A stretch of 63,720 nt of DNA, taken from Euzebyales bacterium. Lineage in GTDB: Bacteria; Actinomycetota; Nitriliruptoria; Euzebyales; JAHELV01. The notes beneath the pieces were generated by a model. The model was not told where the DNA came from. It saw only the letters and a list, made by a program, of their open reading frames with translations, and searched no databases. The stretch lies in the NCBI GenBank assembly GCA_036374135.1, contig DASUUK010000069.1, positions 1 to 63,720 of the forward strand, written 5' to 3'. The translations under genes were made by a program, and so were the position numbers. Shown here piece after piece: positions 7,842-16,101 of this stretch; position 1 is the first letter of the stretch, and every line of letters begins with the position of its first letter.

Positions 7842-8866
7842 GGGACATCGGAGGACGGTTCCGGCGGGCCGGGCGGTTCGGCGCGGTCTCGGCGTGCAGC
7901 ATCGTGTGCACCCAGCTCATGCTGTTCGGCCTTCAGCTCGCAGGGCTGCCGGCCGTGACGGCGAACACGATCGCCGTGTCAATCGCTGCGGTGCTCACGT
8001 ATCCGGCGTCCCGCCGTTGGGTGTGGCCGCGGACGCGGGGCACACGACAGCGCACCGAGGTCACGCTGTTCGCGATCACAACCGCCGTCGGCTTCGCCCT
8101 GTCGACGGGCCTCGTCTGGCTGCTGGTGTCCCCCGGGGCGTCGGCTGTCACCGCGAACGTCGTCAACATCGGGGCGTTCGGCGTCGTGTGGGTGGGCAAG
8201 TACCTCGTGCTGGACGGGCTGGTGTTCGCGACGCCCCGCGGCGGCGCGCGTGGGCGACAGGTCCGGCAACGCGAGTCCCCGCATCGACCTCCTCGCCGTC
8301 CCCTGTGGTCGCCGAGACTGCTGTACGGCTGGCAGCGCACCACGGACGTGTGGGGTCGCGCACTGGTCGCCGGCGTCGCGCTGCTGCTCGTCCCGGTCGC
8401 CGCCGCCGGTGCGTTGGCGACGGCGGATGTGCCCGACGATCCGTACACGGCGCTCTACCCGGGTCGGCCACATGCCGCAGCGTCGGACATCGAGGCGGTG
8501 CTCGGCGCCGGCGTCACCGTGGACGGCGTCGCCACCACCGTGGAGCGGGGCCAGCTGATCGACGGCCTCAGCGAACTGGAACGCGGCCGTTACCTCGGCG
8601 TCACGGTTGCGGTGGCAAACCACAGCGACGCGGCGTACCGGATCCGGCGGACCCGCTGGCGCGTGCACACCCCTGCCGGCCATGTCTACCCAGCGGCGGT
8701 GACCACGGACTCCGATGTCGCCGGACGCGCCGTCTCGCCCGGAGCCGTCCGACGAGGTCGCCTGCTGTTCGAGGTCGGGGACGAATCCGGAACCTTCTAC
8801 ATCTCGCACGACGCCCCCGGGCGTTCCGATCGTCGGGGCGTGTGGCGCATCGTGGCCGAGACATGA
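7838..8866 (+). CDS. GtrA-family membrane protein fused to an extracytoplasmic DUF4352-like domain
   Basis: This 342-residue protein has two parts. Residues 1-140 form a GtrA domain with four membrane helices (for example FGAVSACSIVCTQLMLFGL and YPASRRWVWP), a family linked to translocation of polyprenyl-phosphate sugars. After a basic linker and a fifth membrane helix near residue 185, residues 220-342 resemble DUF4352: LSELERGRYLGVTVAVANHS, then GTFYISHD. That domain would lie outside the membrane. GtrA proteins are usually only 120-170 residues, so the extension is notable. The GTG start at 7838 overlaps the previous stop, and the end overlaps the GH8 gene in ATGA. Confidence 0.8.
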   Translation: MRDIGGRFRRAGRFGAVSACSIVCTQLMLFGLQLAGLPAVTANTIAVSIAAVLTYPASRRWVWPRTRGTRQRTEVTLFAITTAVGFALSTGLVWLLVSPGASAVTANVVNIGAFGVVWVGKYLVLDGLVFATPRGGARGRQVRQRESPHRPPRRPLWSPRLLYGWQRTTDVWGRALVAGVALLLVPVAAAGALATADVPDDPYTALYPGRPHAAASDIEAVLGAGVTVDGVATTVERGQLIDGLSELERGRYLGVTVAVANHSDAAYRIRRTRWRVHTPAGHVYPAAVTTDSDVAGRAVSPGAVRRGRLLFEVGDESGTFYISHDAPGRSDRRGVWRIVAET

Positions 8867-9975
8867 GCACACGCGCGGCGATGGCGGTACTGGCGCTGGC
8901 GGTCACACTGCTGTGCGCCGCGGGGACGGTGTCGGTCCTCGGCCGGTCCGGTGGGCAACCGGGCATCGATCGTGCCGCGCGGGAGGCCGGCCGACGGTTC
9001 CTCGACAGGTACGTCGATGACGGTCGGGTGGTGCGCCGCGACCAGGGTGGTGACACCGTCAGCGAGGGCCAGGCGTACGGCATGCTGATCGCTGCCACGC
9101 TGGGCGATGAGGAGGAGTTCCGACAGATCTGGTGGTGGACACGACGGCACCTGGGGCGGGGCGACGGACTGCTGTCGTACCGCTGGCGCGACGGCAGCGT
9201 CGTCGATCCGCAGTCGGCCGCCGACGCGGATCTCGACGCCGCGTACGCGCTCGTCCTCGCCTCGCGCCGCTTCGACGACCCTGTACTCGAGCGCGATGCA
9301 GCGGATCTCGCTCAGGCGATCCTCGACCACGAGGCCGTCCCGACCGCCGACGTGGGACTGGGCGGCGGGGGGTTGGTGCTGGCCGCCGGCCCGTGGGCGG
9401 TGGACGGCGACGGACGAACGGCGATCGTCAACCCCAGCTACCTGTCCCCGGTGGCGTACGGCGAGCTACGCGTGACGACCGGCGTCGATGGCGCCTGGAT
9501 GCGGCTCGACGATGGCAGCTACGCCCTCGTGCGTCAGCTGACCGGCGGATCGCGCCTGCCTCCCGACTGGCTTCGCGCAGACAAGGACGACGGCATCACC
9601 CCGATCGGCTCACCCAGGGAACCCGACGCGACGCCGTACCACGGACTCGACGCCGCCCGCACGACCGTCCGTGCCGCCGCGTCGTGTGACGCACGGTGGC
9701 GGACGCTGGCCGCGTCGCTGGTCGATGTCTACCCGCGACGCGCTGAGCTCGGTGACCGCCTGACACTGGACGGGCGGTCGGCGGCGGAGGGACGCAACCC
9801 GGTCATGCTGGTCGCCGCCGCGGCGGCCGCACACGCGGCGGGCCATGACGGGGCGCGCGCAGCATTGCTGGCAGAGGCCGAGCGGCTCGAACGCGCGCAT
9901 TCGACCTACTACGGCGCGGCGTGGATCGCGCTGGGCCGAATGTGGCTGCAGACCGGCCAGGCCGGGTGCGGGTAG
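8863..9975 (+). CDS. Glycoside hydrolase family 8 (BcsZ/endoglucanase-like), secreted or membrane-anchored
   Basis: This 370-residue protein starts with a signal peptide or anchor (MAVLALAVTLLCAAGTVSVL). It then shows GH8 hallmarks: VSEGQAYGMLIAA with the catalytic acid at E68, ADADLDAAYAL with the catalytic aspartate region near 121-125, and NPSYLSP. GH8 members include BcsZ, the glycanase encoded with bacterial cellulose synthases. Its place as last gene after a processive GT2 supports a role in trimming or releasing the polymer. The start ATG at 8863 overlaps the stop of the GtrA gene. A long hairpin follows at 9988. Confidence 0.87.
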   Translation: MSTRAAMAVLALAVTLLCAAGTVSVLGRSGGQPGIDRAAREAGRRFLDRYVDDGRVVRRDQGGDTVSEGQAYGMLIAATLGDEEEFRQIWWWTRRHLGRGDGLLSYRWRDGSVVDPQSAADADLDAAYALVLASRRFDDPVLERDAADLAQAILDHEAVPTADVGLGGGGLVLAAGPWAVDGDGRTAIVNPSYLSPVAYGELRVTTGVDGAWMRLDDGSYALVRQLTGGSRLPPDWLRADKDDGITPIGSPREPDATPYHGLDAARTTVRAAASCDARWRTLAASLVDVYPRRAELGDRLTLDGRSAAEGRNPVMLVAAAAAAHAAGHDGARAALLAEAERLERAHSTYYGAAWIALGRMWLQTGQAGCG

Positions 9976-9987
9976 ATCGACCTGCCG

Positions 9988-10065
9988 CGCCCCGAGCGCG
10001 TCGGTTCGGACATCAGGGACACGGCGGGCGGTGTCCGTGGTGTCCGGTTCGCATCGTTCGGGGCG
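9988..10065. terminator. Long inverted repeat between convergent genes (repeat copy 2)
   Basis: Arms at 9988-10022 and 10031-10065 pair around the loop GGCGGGCG. Pairing is continuous over the inner 16 bp and the outer 8 bp, with mismatches and possible G-U pairs between. The inner core is nearly identical to that at 3809-3874. It lies between the GH8 gene (plus strand) and the TetR gene (minus strand), where a bidirectional terminator would be useful. Confidence 0.7.
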
Positions 10066-10092
10066 ATACCGGGGCGGTGGCGGACGCGCCGC

Positions 10093-10647
10093 TCAGGCCG
10101 CCCCGAGCAGGCGGAGCAGGCCAGCCTCGCACCGCGCCCGGTAGCGGTCGTGCGTGGCACGCCAGTCATCCTGCAGCCACGTCAGCAGGATGCCCTCGAT
10201 GTAGGCGCGCACCGCCGCCGCGGCCTCGTCGACGTCGTCGACGTGGAACACGCCGTGGGCGACGCCGTCCGCGATGACCTCGGAGTACAGCCCGTTGATG
10301 ATGTCGTGCGTGACGGCGGACAACTCGCCGAACGACGGCACACGTGCGGCGTGCTCGATCAGGTCGAGGTAGACCAGCGTGAAGTCGTGGTTGCGCTCGG
10401 GATCGACGAAGATCGCGTCGACCAGGGCGGCCACGGCCGCCGCGGCGTCAGTGGTGTCCGACAGCCGGCCGCGGATGCGGTCGGCTGTGCGGACCAGCGC
10501 CCACCGCATCGTCGTCAGGTACAGCCGGTCCTTGCTCTTGAAGTGGTACAGGACCAGGCCCTTGCTGACGCCGGCCTCGTCGGCGATGTCCTGCAACGAC
10601 AGCCGGTGCCCACCCTGGCGGGACATCACCCGGTAGGCACTGCGCAC
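10093..10647 (-). CDS. TetR-family regulator, probable repressor of the aryl-CoA regulon
   Basis: This 184-residue protein has a TetR DNA-binding domain: LSLQDIADEAGVSKGLVLYHFKSKDRLY. The GTG start is supported by GAGGAGG six nt upstream; the frame is open a little further but without an ATG/GTG/TTG. The effector domain contains FTLVYLDLIEHA and AYIEGILLTWLQDD, common in TetR proteins next to acyl-CoA genes. It is the third gene of the ALDH/enoyl-CoA-hydratase/TetR unit. The promoter of that unit carries the same palindrome found before three other aromatic-CoA units, so autoregulation and control of the whole set is the natural reading. Confidence 0.82.
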   Translation of the reverse strand: MRSAYRVMSRQGGHRLSLQDIADEAGVSKGLVLYHFKSKDRLYLTTMRWALVRTADRIRGRLSDTTDAAAAVAALVDAIFVDPERNHDFTLVYLDLIEHAARVPSFGELSAVTHDIINGLYSEVIADGVAHGVFHVDDVDEAAAAVRAYIEGILLTWLQDDWRATHDRYRARCEAGLLRLLGAA

Positions 10648-10702
10648 CAGCGCCTCCTCACGCGGCGACAGCTCCGGTGCGGCCTCTGCGGCGCTGATGT
10701 GA

Positions 10703-11473
10703 CTACCTTCCCTCGTAGGACGGACGCCGCTTCTCGGTGAACGCGGTCATGCCCTCGCGCGCGTCGTCGCTCGCGAACAGCGGCGCCAGCTGGTCCAGTT
10801 CGTGCTGCAGCCCGTCCGCCAGCGGCAGGTCGACGCCGTCGTGCACGGCGCGCTTGACGGCCGCCACCGCCAGTGGCGCGCCGGACACCAGCGTCGCCGT
10901 GAGCTCGCCCACCACGTCGTCGATCTCGTCGGCGGGGACGAGCCGGTCGACCATCCCGAGGTCGTAGGCCTCGGCCGGCTGCACGGCGCGTCCGGTGATC
11001 ATGAGCTCGAGCGCGCGCCCCCGCCCGATCAGCCGGGGCAGACGTTGGGTTCCTCCGGTCCCGGGCAGCAGCCCGAGGGTGACCTCGGGCAGCCCGATGC
11101 GGTAGCTGCCCTCGGCGGCGATGCGGACGTCACACGCCAGTGCGATCTCGTAACCGCCGCCCAGCGCGTGGCCGGCGATCTGGGCGATGAACACCGGCGC
11201 CTCCGCGGCGAAGCGGTCGAAGACCTCGTGGGCGCGGCGGACCATCGCGTTGTTCGCGTCGGCGTCCCGTTCCAGGAAGCCCTTCACGTCGGCGCCCGCC
11301 GAGAAGAACTTCTCGTTGGCGGACGCGACGACCGCGACGGGCGCGCCCTCGGTCACGACCACGCCGATCGCATCGTCGAGCTCGTCGAGGAACGCGGGGT
11401 CGTAGCTGTTCGCCGGTGGCCGGTCGAGGGTGATCCGGCCGATGCCGCCATCGACGGCCGCGGTCACTGCCAT
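10703..11473 (-). CDS. Enoyl-CoA hydratase/isomerase family protein
   Basis: This 256-residue crotonase-fold enzyme has both catalytic regions intact: [17 protein letters not shown] with the first Glu and [20 protein letters not shown] with the second, so it should be an active hydratase. [16 protein letters not shown] and [11 protein letters not shown] form the CoA and oxyanion-hole regions. The start ATG at 11473 has GGAGG upstream. It lies 12 nt after the ALDH gene and before the TetR gene, in one transcription unit. Likely roles are hydration in the ring-opened acyl-CoA pathway, or hydrolytic ring opening together with the neighbouring ALDH, as done by the two domains of PaaZ. The latter is inference. 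Confidence 0.87.
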   Translation of the reverse strand: MAVTAAVDGGIGRITLDRPPANSYDPAFLDELDDAIGVVVTEGAPVAVVASANEKFFSAGADVKGFLERDADANNAMVRRAHEVFDRFAAEAPVFIAQIAGHALGGGYEIALACDVRIAAEGSYRIGLPEVTLGLLPGTGGTQRLPRLIGRGRALELMITGRAVQPAEAYDLGMVDRLVPADEIDDVVGELTATLVSGAPLAVAAVKRAVHDGVDLPLADGLQHELDQLAPLFASDDAREGMTAFTEKRRPSYEGR

Positions 11474-11485
11474 GGATCCTCCGTC

Positions 11486-12925
11486 CTACCCGAGGCCGCC
11501 GACGACCACGGACTTGGTCTCGACGTACTCGGCGATGGCCTCCAGGCCGTGCTCCTTGCCGAGTCCGCTCATCTTCGTGCCTCCGAACGGCATCTCGTCG
11601 TAGCCGTAATGCAGCTGGTTGACCCAGGTCACGCCGGCCTCGAGCTCGCGCATCGCCCGGTCGATCGCCGTCGCGTCGGTCGTCCAGATCGAGGATCCGA
11701 GCCCGTATGTGGTGTCGTTGGCGCGCGCGATGGCCTCGTCGAGGTCGTCGACCCGCCACACCGGCAGCACCGGTCCGAACACCTCCTCGGTCGCGAGACG
11801 GGAGTCGCCCGGCACATCGACCACGACGGCGGGCTGGAAGAAGTTGCCCGGGCCATCGACCACCTCACCGCCCACCAGCACCTTGGCACCGCGGTCGACC
11901 GCCTCGGCGAGCTGGGCGACCAGCAGGTCTCGCTGCGCGGCGGTGTGCAGCGGCCCGATGGGCAACTTGGGCCTCTCGGGCTTCGACGTGCCAGGACCCG
12001 GCTCGTAGCGGGAGACGCGGGTGACGAACTGGTCGAGGAATGCGTCGTAGACATCCGTGTGGACGAAGGCGCGCTTCGGTGCCAGACAGGCCTGTCCGCA
12101 GTTCCAGTAGCGGCCGATCTGGATCATCTTGATCGCGCTGCCCAGGTCGGCGTCAGGCAGGACGATCGTGGGATCCGACCCGCCGAGCTCCAGACTGACG
12201 TGCTTGAGCGCCGGGCCGGCCGTCTCCATGATCTTCTGACCGGTCGCCGTCTGGCCGGTGAAGGCGATGCGCCGCACGTCCGGGTGCGCGACCAGAGCCG
12301 CACCCGTGTCCGGCCCGCCGGTCACCACGTTGAAGACACCCGGCGGCAGCCCTGCCACGGCGCTCAGCTCGGCGACGCGCAGCGTCGTCAGCGGCGTCGT
12401 CTCCGCCGGCTTGGCGACCACGGTGTTGCCGGTCGCCAGGGCGGGGCCGAGCTTGTTGGCCAGCAGCGTCAACGGGAAGTTCCACGGGATGATCGCGCCT
12501 ACCACGCCGAGCGGGCGGCGGACGATCAGGCCGTAGGACCGGCCGAACTGGCTCGGCAGATCCTGGTAGCTGCCCCTCACCTTCGTGGCCGCCTCGGCGT
12601 AGTAGCGCAGACCTGCGAGGAAGTGGGCGAACTCGCCGTTGGCCTCCAAGGTCGGTTTGCCCTGCTCGGCCACCAGGCTGGACACGAGCTCCCTGCGGTG
12701 CTGCTCGAAGAGATCGGCCAGCGCCCGCAGGTGGTCAGCACGGTCGGCCGCGTCGGTGGTGCGCCACGACATGAACGCCTCGCGGGCGGCGCCCACCGCG
12801 ACATCGACGCCCCGCGATCCCGCTTCGGGCACGTCATCGATCGCAGCGCCGGTGGCGGGATCGGTCACCGTGAGGCGATCGCCGTCTCCGGACACGGTCT
12901 CTCCGGCGATCCACATGTCGGCCAC
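11486..12925 (-). CDS. Aldehyde dehydrogenase (NAD(P)-dependent), aryl-CoA pathway
   Basis: This 479-residue ALDH is full length. The GTG start at 12925 (VADMWIAGETVSG) is chosen because AAGGAG sits six nt upstream; a longer open frame continues but has no better signal. Motifs include IIPWNFPLTLL, FTGQTATGQKIM, the general base E246 in LELGGSD and the catalytic C280 in NCGQACLA. In related routes ALDHs oxidise the ring-opened semialdehyde-CoA (PaaZ-C or BoxD). The operator at 13048-13067 overlaps its promoter. It is similar along its length to the second ALDH at 16102. Confidence 0.88.
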   Translation of the reverse strand: MADMWIAGETVSGDGDRLTVTDPATGAAIDDVPEAGSRGVDVAVGAAREAFMSWRTTDAADRADHLRALADLFEQHRRELVSSLVAEQGKPTLEANGEFAHFLAGLRYYAEAATKVRGSYQDLPSQFGRSYGLIVRRPLGVVGAIIPWNFPLTLLANKLGPALATGNTVVAKPAETTPLTTLRVAELSAVAGLPPGVFNVVTGGPDTGAALVAHPDVRRIAFTGQTATGQKIMETAGPALKHVSLELGGSDPTIVLPDADLGSAIKMIQIGRYWNCGQACLAPKRAFVHTDVYDAFLDQFVTRVSRYEPGPGTSKPERPKLPIGPLHTAAQRDLLVAQLAEAVDRGAKVLVGGEVVDGPGNFFQPAVVVDVPGDSRLATEEVFGPVLPVWRVDDLDEAIARANDTTYGLGSSIWTTDATAIDRAMRELEAGVTWVNQLHYGYDEMPFGGTKMSGLGKEHGLEAIAEYVETKSVVVGGLG

Positions 12926-13047
12926 GTCGGACTCCTTGGTTCCGGCCCGCAACGACGCCGCGAGGCTGATCGGGCCGTGACGGTGCCTCGTCCGGCGGTG
13001 TGGCCCGTCCCTGCGCGATCGTGGGACGGGACGGTCGGAGTGTAGCT

Positions 13048-13069
13048 GACTGACCGGTCGGTCTGTCAA
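13048..13069 (-). promoter_or_regulatory. TetR-type operator and -35 element for the ALDH/ECH/TetR unit
   Basis: GACTGACCGGTCGGTCTGTC (13048-13067) shares its first 14 bases with the site before the PaaA-like gene. On the minus strand the sequence begins TTGACA (13069-13064), a perfect -35 box, with TACACT about 19 nt further on as a possible -10. The site overlaps the last codons of the thioesterase gene. This places the TetR gene under its own presumed operator. Confidence 0.7.
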
Positions 13070-13476
13070 GGTTCGGCGGTCGCCACCGGCTCGCCGTCGG
13101 ACAGTGCCCGCGCCACGGCGTCGGGCCACGGGCACGCACGACCGTCGCCGTCGATGAAGACCACGACCAACCGTGCGGTCGCGATCAGGCGCTCCGCCGA
13201 CGTCAGGCGCGCCTTGTACGTCGCAGACGTGCGTCCGACGCGCGCCACCGTGAGCGAGATCTCGGCCGGCCGGTCGAAGTGCAGTGGCGCGAAGAACTCC
13301 GCTTCGACGTGGCGACGTGGCGTGAAGCCGAACGTGACGTCGATGATGCCAAGGTCGCGGTGCAGTTGTGCCTCCGCGGCCTCGATGAACCGCCAGAGCA
13401 CGCTGTGGTGCCAGTAGCCGGCGGCGTCGGTGTCGATCCAGTCCAGTTGCCGCCGCAGCGTCACGCCCGCACCCAC
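13066..13476 (-). CDS. Acyl-CoA thioesterase, 4HBT hot-dog family
   Basis: This protein of about 136 residues has the hot-dog thioesterase signature DTDAAGYWHHSVLWRFIEAAEAQLHRDLG, close to the D..G..hh..yf...E pattern of 4-hydroxybenzoyl-CoA thioesterases. The GTG at 13476 is preferred because GAGG lies six nt upstream; GTG 13482 is an alternative. It is divergent from the CoA ligase gene and just upstream of the ALDH unit. A housekeeping role in releasing CoA from stalled acyl-CoA intermediates is likely. The ALDH operator overlaps its 3' end. Confidence 0.78.
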   Translation of the reverse strand: MGAGVTLRRQLDWIDTDAAGYWHHSVLWRFIEAAEAQLHRDLGIIDVTFGFTPRRHVEAEFFAPLHFDRPAEISLTVARVGRTSATYKARLTSAERLIATARLVVVFIDGDGRACPWPDAVARALSDGEPVATAEP

Positions 13477-13492
13477 GGTCACCCTCGATCGC

Positions 13493-13520
13493 TTGACACC
13501 CCTGACTGACCGGTTAGTCT
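13493..13520 (+). promoter_or_regulatory. Promoter with overlapping TetR-type operator for the CoA ligase gene
   Basis: TTGACA (13493-13498), a 16-nt spacer and TAGTCT (13515-13520) form a promoter. The palindrome GACTGACCGGTTAGTC (13504-13519) fills the spacer and -10. The same geometry is found at 16037-16064. Confidence 0.77.
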
Positions 13521-13577
13521 ACGCGACATCCGGCCGCTGGTGATGCAGCGAGGGCCGGCGGACGGTGGAGGGCCGCC

Positions 13578-15110
13578 ATGGATCCGCATCGCAACATCAG
13601 CCTGCTCACCGACCGCAACCTGGAGGCGGGGCGTGGCGACAAGCCGGCGCTGATCACCGGAGACGGCGACGAGGTCACGTTCGCCGAGGTCCACGCGCTG
13701 GCGTCGCGGTTCGCAGCGCGACTGCGCGACCGCGGCGTCGCCCGTGAGCAGCGGGTCGTGCTGATCATGGACGACACGCCGCGGTTCCATGCGGCGTTCC
13801 TTGGCGCGATCCGCGCGGGCGCCGTCCCGGTGCCGCTCAACTTCCTGGCCCGCCGTTCGGACTTCGCCTACGTGATGGACGACTCCTACGCCGTCATGGT
13901 GGTCGCCGACGCGGCGTTCCTCGGCAAGGTCGCGCCCGAGACCGACCGCCTCGGCGTGCCGTTGCTGATCGGCGGCGGCGACGACGTCGACCCTGACGAA
14001 TCTGTGGACGTGTGGATCGCGGACGGCCCCGACCATGTCGACCCGGTCGACAGCCATCCGGACGATCCGGCGTTCTGGCTGTACTCCTCCGGGTCGACGG
14101 GCCGCCCCAAGGGCGTCGTCCACATGCAGCACGATGTCGCTGTGACCTGCGATCGCTATGCGGTCGCCGTGCTCGGCCTGTCCGCCGACGACCGGGTCTT
14201 CTCGACCACCAAGTTGTTCCATGCATATGGTCTGGGCAACGGCCTGTCGTTCCCGCTGTGGGTCGGGGCGACGGCGGTGCAGATGACCGGCCGGCCGGCC
14301 CCGGACCGGGCATTGCAGATCATCGAGGCACACCGGCCGTCGGTGCTGTTCAGCGTGCCGGCGCTGTACAACGCCATGCTCGCGCATCCCGAGTGCGGCA
14401 CGCGCGACCTGTCGAGCCTGCGGCTGGGCGTGTCGGCCGCCGAGGCGCTGCCCGCCGAGGTCTGGCGGCAGTGGCACGAACGCACGGGCACCGAGGTCCT
14501 CGACGGCGTCGGCTCCACCGAGATGCTCCACATCTACTGCTCCAACCGCGCCGGCGAGGTGCGACCCGGATCGTCGGGCACGCCGGTGCCCGGCTACGAG
14601 CTGCAGCTGCGTGATCCCGACGGCGCGGGTGTCATGGAGGGCGAAGGCGAGGGTGAGCTGTGGGTCAGCGGCGGCAGCGCGCTGGCGTACTACTGGCACA
14701 ACGACGCGAAGACCCGCCGTTCGCTGCAGGGCCGGTGGTTCTTCTCCGGCGACCGCTACCGGCGGGACGCCGACGATGTGTACTGGTACGAGGGCCGTGC
14801 CGACGACATGATGAAGGTCAAGGGCCTGTGGGTCAGCCCGATCGAGATCGAGAACCGGCTGATCGAGCACGAGGCCGTGCAGGAGGCAGCGGTCGTCGGT
14901 GTGCCCCACGACGGGCTCACGTCGGTCGTCGCCCATGTGATCCTCGCCGCGGGACATGACGGGGACGCCCAGCTGACGCTGCGGCTGCAGGACTGGTGCA
15001 AGGCCGAGCTGCTGCGCTACCAGTACCCGCACGAGGTCGTGTACGTCGACGACCTGCCACGGACGGCCACCGGGAAGGTGCAGCGCTTCAAGCTTCGCGC
15101 CGACGCCTAG
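13578..15110 (+). CDS. Benzoate-CoA ligase-type aryl-CoA synthetase
   Basis: This 510-residue adenylate-forming enzyme has the AMP-binding loop YSSGSTGRPKG (169-179) and the C-terminal TATGKVQRFKL with the catalytic lysine. The stretch KLFHAYGLGNGLSFPLWVGATAV, with SVLFSVPALYNAMLAHP after it, is typical of the benzoate/4-hydroxybenzoate-CoA ligase branch rather than phenylacetate-CoA ligase (PaaK). It activates an aromatic acid with ATP and CoA. The ATG at 13578 follows GGAGGG. A TetR-type operator overlaps its promoter, linking it to the PaaA-like epoxidase. The exact substrate cannot be read from sequence. Confidence 0.84.
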   Translation: MDPHRNISLLTDRNLEAGRGDKPALITGDGDEVTFAEVHALASRFAARLRDRGVAREQRVVLIMDDTPRFHAAFLGAIRAGAVPVPLNFLARRSDFAYVMDDSYAVMVVADAAFLGKVAPETDRLGVPLLIGGGDDVDPDESVDVWIADGPDHVDPVDSHPDDPAFWLYSSGSTGRPKGVVHMQHDVAVTCDRYAVAVLGLSADDRVFSTTKLFHAYGLGNGLSFPLWVGATAVQMTGRPAPDRALQIIEAHRPSVLFSVPALYNAMLAHPECGTRDLSSLRLGVSAAEALPAEVWRQWHERTGTEVLDGVGSTEMLHIYCSNRAGEVRPGSSGTPVPGYELQLRDPDGAGVMEGEGEGELWVSGGSALAYYWHNDAKTRRSLQGRWFFSGDRYRRDADDVYWYEGRADDMMKVKGLWVSPIEIENRLIEHEAVQEAAVVGVPHDGLTSVVAHVILAAGHDGDAQLTLRLQDWCKAELLRYQYPHEVVYVDDLPRTATGKVQRFKLRADA

Positions 15111-15119
15111 GTCCACCCC

Positions 15120-16004
15120 GTGCTCGACGACATCCCGGTCATCGACGTCCACCAGCACGTCGTACCGGTCGCCTCCCTGAAGATGCCGTGGGAGCGGTGG
15201 GCGCCGCCCGGCGTCACCGGTCTGCGGCGCGACGAGATCTACCGCCCCGACGGGACGGTCGACCCCGCCGGGTACGTCGGGCACCTCGACGACCACGGCA
15301 TCGACGTCGCACTGCTGATGGCCGAGTACAGCCCGCGGGTCACGGGCCTGCAGACCATCGAGGACATGGTCCCGCTGCGCGACGCGGCGCCCGACCGGAT
15401 CGGGCTCATCGCCGCGATCAACCCGCACCTGCACTTCCCACCCGAGGCCGAGCTGGATCGTCAGCTGGCGCTCGGCGCGGTGGCGCTCAAGCTGCACCCG
15501 GTCCACGGCGACCACGCGGTCGACCGGGCGGACCTGTACCCCGCGTACGCCCGCTGTCAGGACGCCGGCCTGCCTGTTGTGATCCACTGCGGCACGAGCA
15601 ACTTCGCCGGTGCGGCGAACGCGCGCGCCGATCCCACGCCGCTGCTGCAGGTGGTCCGCGACTTCCCGGAACTCGACGTCGTGCTGGCGCACGGCGGACG
15701 TGGGTGGTTCTACGACCAGGCGGCCTGGATGGCGCTGACGTACGCGCACGTGTGGATCGAGCTGTCCGGGCTGCCACCTCACCGGCTGCCCGACTACTAC
15801 CGGTCGGTGGGGTTCGAGCGCCTGGCGCCGCGGTGCATCTTCGGCACCGACTTCCCGGCGATACCGGGCCTGCGCGAGAACGCGAAGGCGGTGGCTGAGC
15901 TCGGGCTGCCGCGCGATGTGCTCGAGCGTGTGCTCTGGCGCAACGCGGTCGACGTCTACAGGCTTGACAGCACACCGGGGCTCACGGCGCGTCTGCCGGT
16001 CTGA
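15120..16004 (+). CDS. Amidohydrolase-2 family metal-dependent hydrolase/decarboxylase
   Basis: This 294-residue TIM-barrel protein has IDVHQHVVP (metal-binding HxH), KLHPVHGDH, VIHCGTS, VVLAHGGRGWFYD and IFGTDFPAI with the conserved Asp. This set matches the amidohydrolase-2 family, which includes ACMSD-type decarboxylases and aromatic-pathway hydrolases. The GTG start at 15120 follows the CoA ligase stop by 9 nt with no strong ribosome binding site, so it is probably co-transcribed. In context it may process a ring-cleavage intermediate or remove a carboxyl group from the aromatic substrate. This is inference. Confidence 0.77.
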   Translation: MLDDIPVIDVHQHVVPVASLKMPWERWAPPGVTGLRRDEIYRPDGTVDPAGYVGHLDDHGIDVALLMAEYSPRVTGLQTIEDMVPLRDAAPDRIGLIAAINPHLHFPPEAELDRQLALGAVALKLHPVHGDHAVDRADLYPAYARCQDAGLPVVIHCGTSNFAGAANARADPTPLLQVVRDFPELDVVLAHGGRGWFYDQAAWMALTYAHVWIELSGLPPHRLPDYYRSVGFERLAPRCIFGTDFPAIPGLRENAKAVAELGLPRDVLERVLWRNAVDVYRLDSTPGLTARLPV

Positions 16005-16036
16005 CGCGTCCGGATCTGGTGGACCGGGTGGAGCGC

Positions 16037-16064
16037 TTGACGCGTCTGACTGACCGGTTAGTCT
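16037..16064 (+). promoter_or_regulatory. Promoter with overlapping TetR-type operator for the second ALDH
   Basis: TTGACG (16037-16042), a 16-nt spacer and TAGTCT (16059-16064) are overlaid by GACTGACCGGTTAGTC (16048-16063), identical to the site at 13504-13519. The expected transcription start near 16071 rules out TTG 16069 as the initiation codon. Confidence 0.77.
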
Positions 16065-16101
16065 GATCTTGTCGCCCGTGCCGTCTCCGACAGGACCCGC
16101 T

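Noticed and set aside
10802-13045. A 747-residue open frame on the plus strand
   Set aside because: It is antisense to the enoyl-CoA hydratase and ALDH genes, which have all catalytic motifs; this frame has none.
16069-16101. An ALDH start at TTG 16069
   Set aside because: It lies before the transcription start expected from the -35/-10 pair at 16037-16064.
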